Below, piece by piece: positions 5,547 to 5,549 of a stretch of DNA of 5,549 nucleotides. The translations under genes were made by a program, and so were the position numbers. Position 1 is the first letter of the stretch; each line of letters opens with the position of its first letter. Under the pieces are notes generated by a model. That model worked only from the letters and a program-made list of their open reading frames with translations. It had not been told where the DNA came from and did not search any database. The stretch is from Candidatus Scatomorpha stercorigallinarum (lineage in GTDB: Bacteria > Bacillota_A > Clostridia > Oscillospirales > Oscillospiraceae), in contig DVOV01000125.1 of NCBI GenBank assembly GCA_018713375.1, forward strand, positions 1-5,549, read 5' to 3'.

Positions 5547-5549
5547 GCA

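Larger units (their letters stand above)
5328..5549 (+). repeat. Gene-free tail with clustered palindromes and short direct repeats
   Basis: These 222 bases hold no gene I can support but are full of structure. Two 12-base words occur twice in the same order: GCCCAGGCTGCG at 5331-5342 and 5470-5481, and TGCGCTGCGCGC at 5365-5376 and 5494-5505. Between and after them lie at least six inverted repeats (5341-5359, 5366-5381, 5390-5408, 5410-5456, 5472-5486, 5500-5540). The word CCAAAGAAA occurs at 5436-5444 and 5458-5466, and TTCTTTG recurs at 5541-5547. The arrangement looks like a composite REP-like or MITE-like intergenic element that has been partly duplicated. That is an inference, since copy number in the genome cannot be seen from here. 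Confidence 0.65.

Noticed and set aside
5328..5549. CRISPR array
   Set aside because: The repeated words are 12 bases or shorter, occur only twice each and have unequal spacing of about 130-140 bases. There is no regular repeat-spacer pattern.

Overview
The window is GC-rich (roughly 63-65% by eye) and every gene is on the + strand. The exported protein with S-layer homology (SLH) domains, the lipobox lipoprotein and the strong GGAGG ribosome binding sites point to a Gram-positive anaerobe. A high-GC member of the Clostridia, such as the Oscillospiraceae (Flavonifractor/Intestinimonas/Oscillibacter type), is my best guess. This is inferred from sequence style, not from a search.

Layout. 2-928 is the 3' third of secA, cut by the left window edge. 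952-1752 is a PgeF/YlmD (laccase-domain) family protein. 1769-3352 is a family 5 extracellular solute-binding lipoprotein with no permease or ATPase genes beside it. 3380-3760 is cytidine deaminase. 3766-4035 is an 89-residue protein that is only the DNA-binding domain of a LysR-type regulator. 4032-5327 is a secreted protein with SLH repeats and a C-terminal M15 D-Ala-D-Ala carboxypeptidase-like domain. 5328-5549 has no gene I can support. It holds a dense series of palindromes, hairpins and short direct repeats and ends in a strong hairpin followed by a T-rich run.

The six genes are separated by 23, 16, 27, 5 and -4 bases and no internal terminator is visible, so they could form one transcription unit that ends in the hairpin region. 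Several products act on or through the cell envelope: SecA drives export, the PgeF family includes a peptidoglycan-editing enzyme, the lipoprotein probably captures a peptide-like ligand, and the last protein probably trims wall peptides at the surface. Cytidine deaminase belongs to nucleoside salvage, which some PgeF relatives also serve. Most of the genes are ordinary. The points most worth a second look are the single-domain LysR protein coupled by a 4-base overlap to the wall peptidase, the widened metal-binding motif at the SecA C-terminus, and the repeat cluster at the right end.
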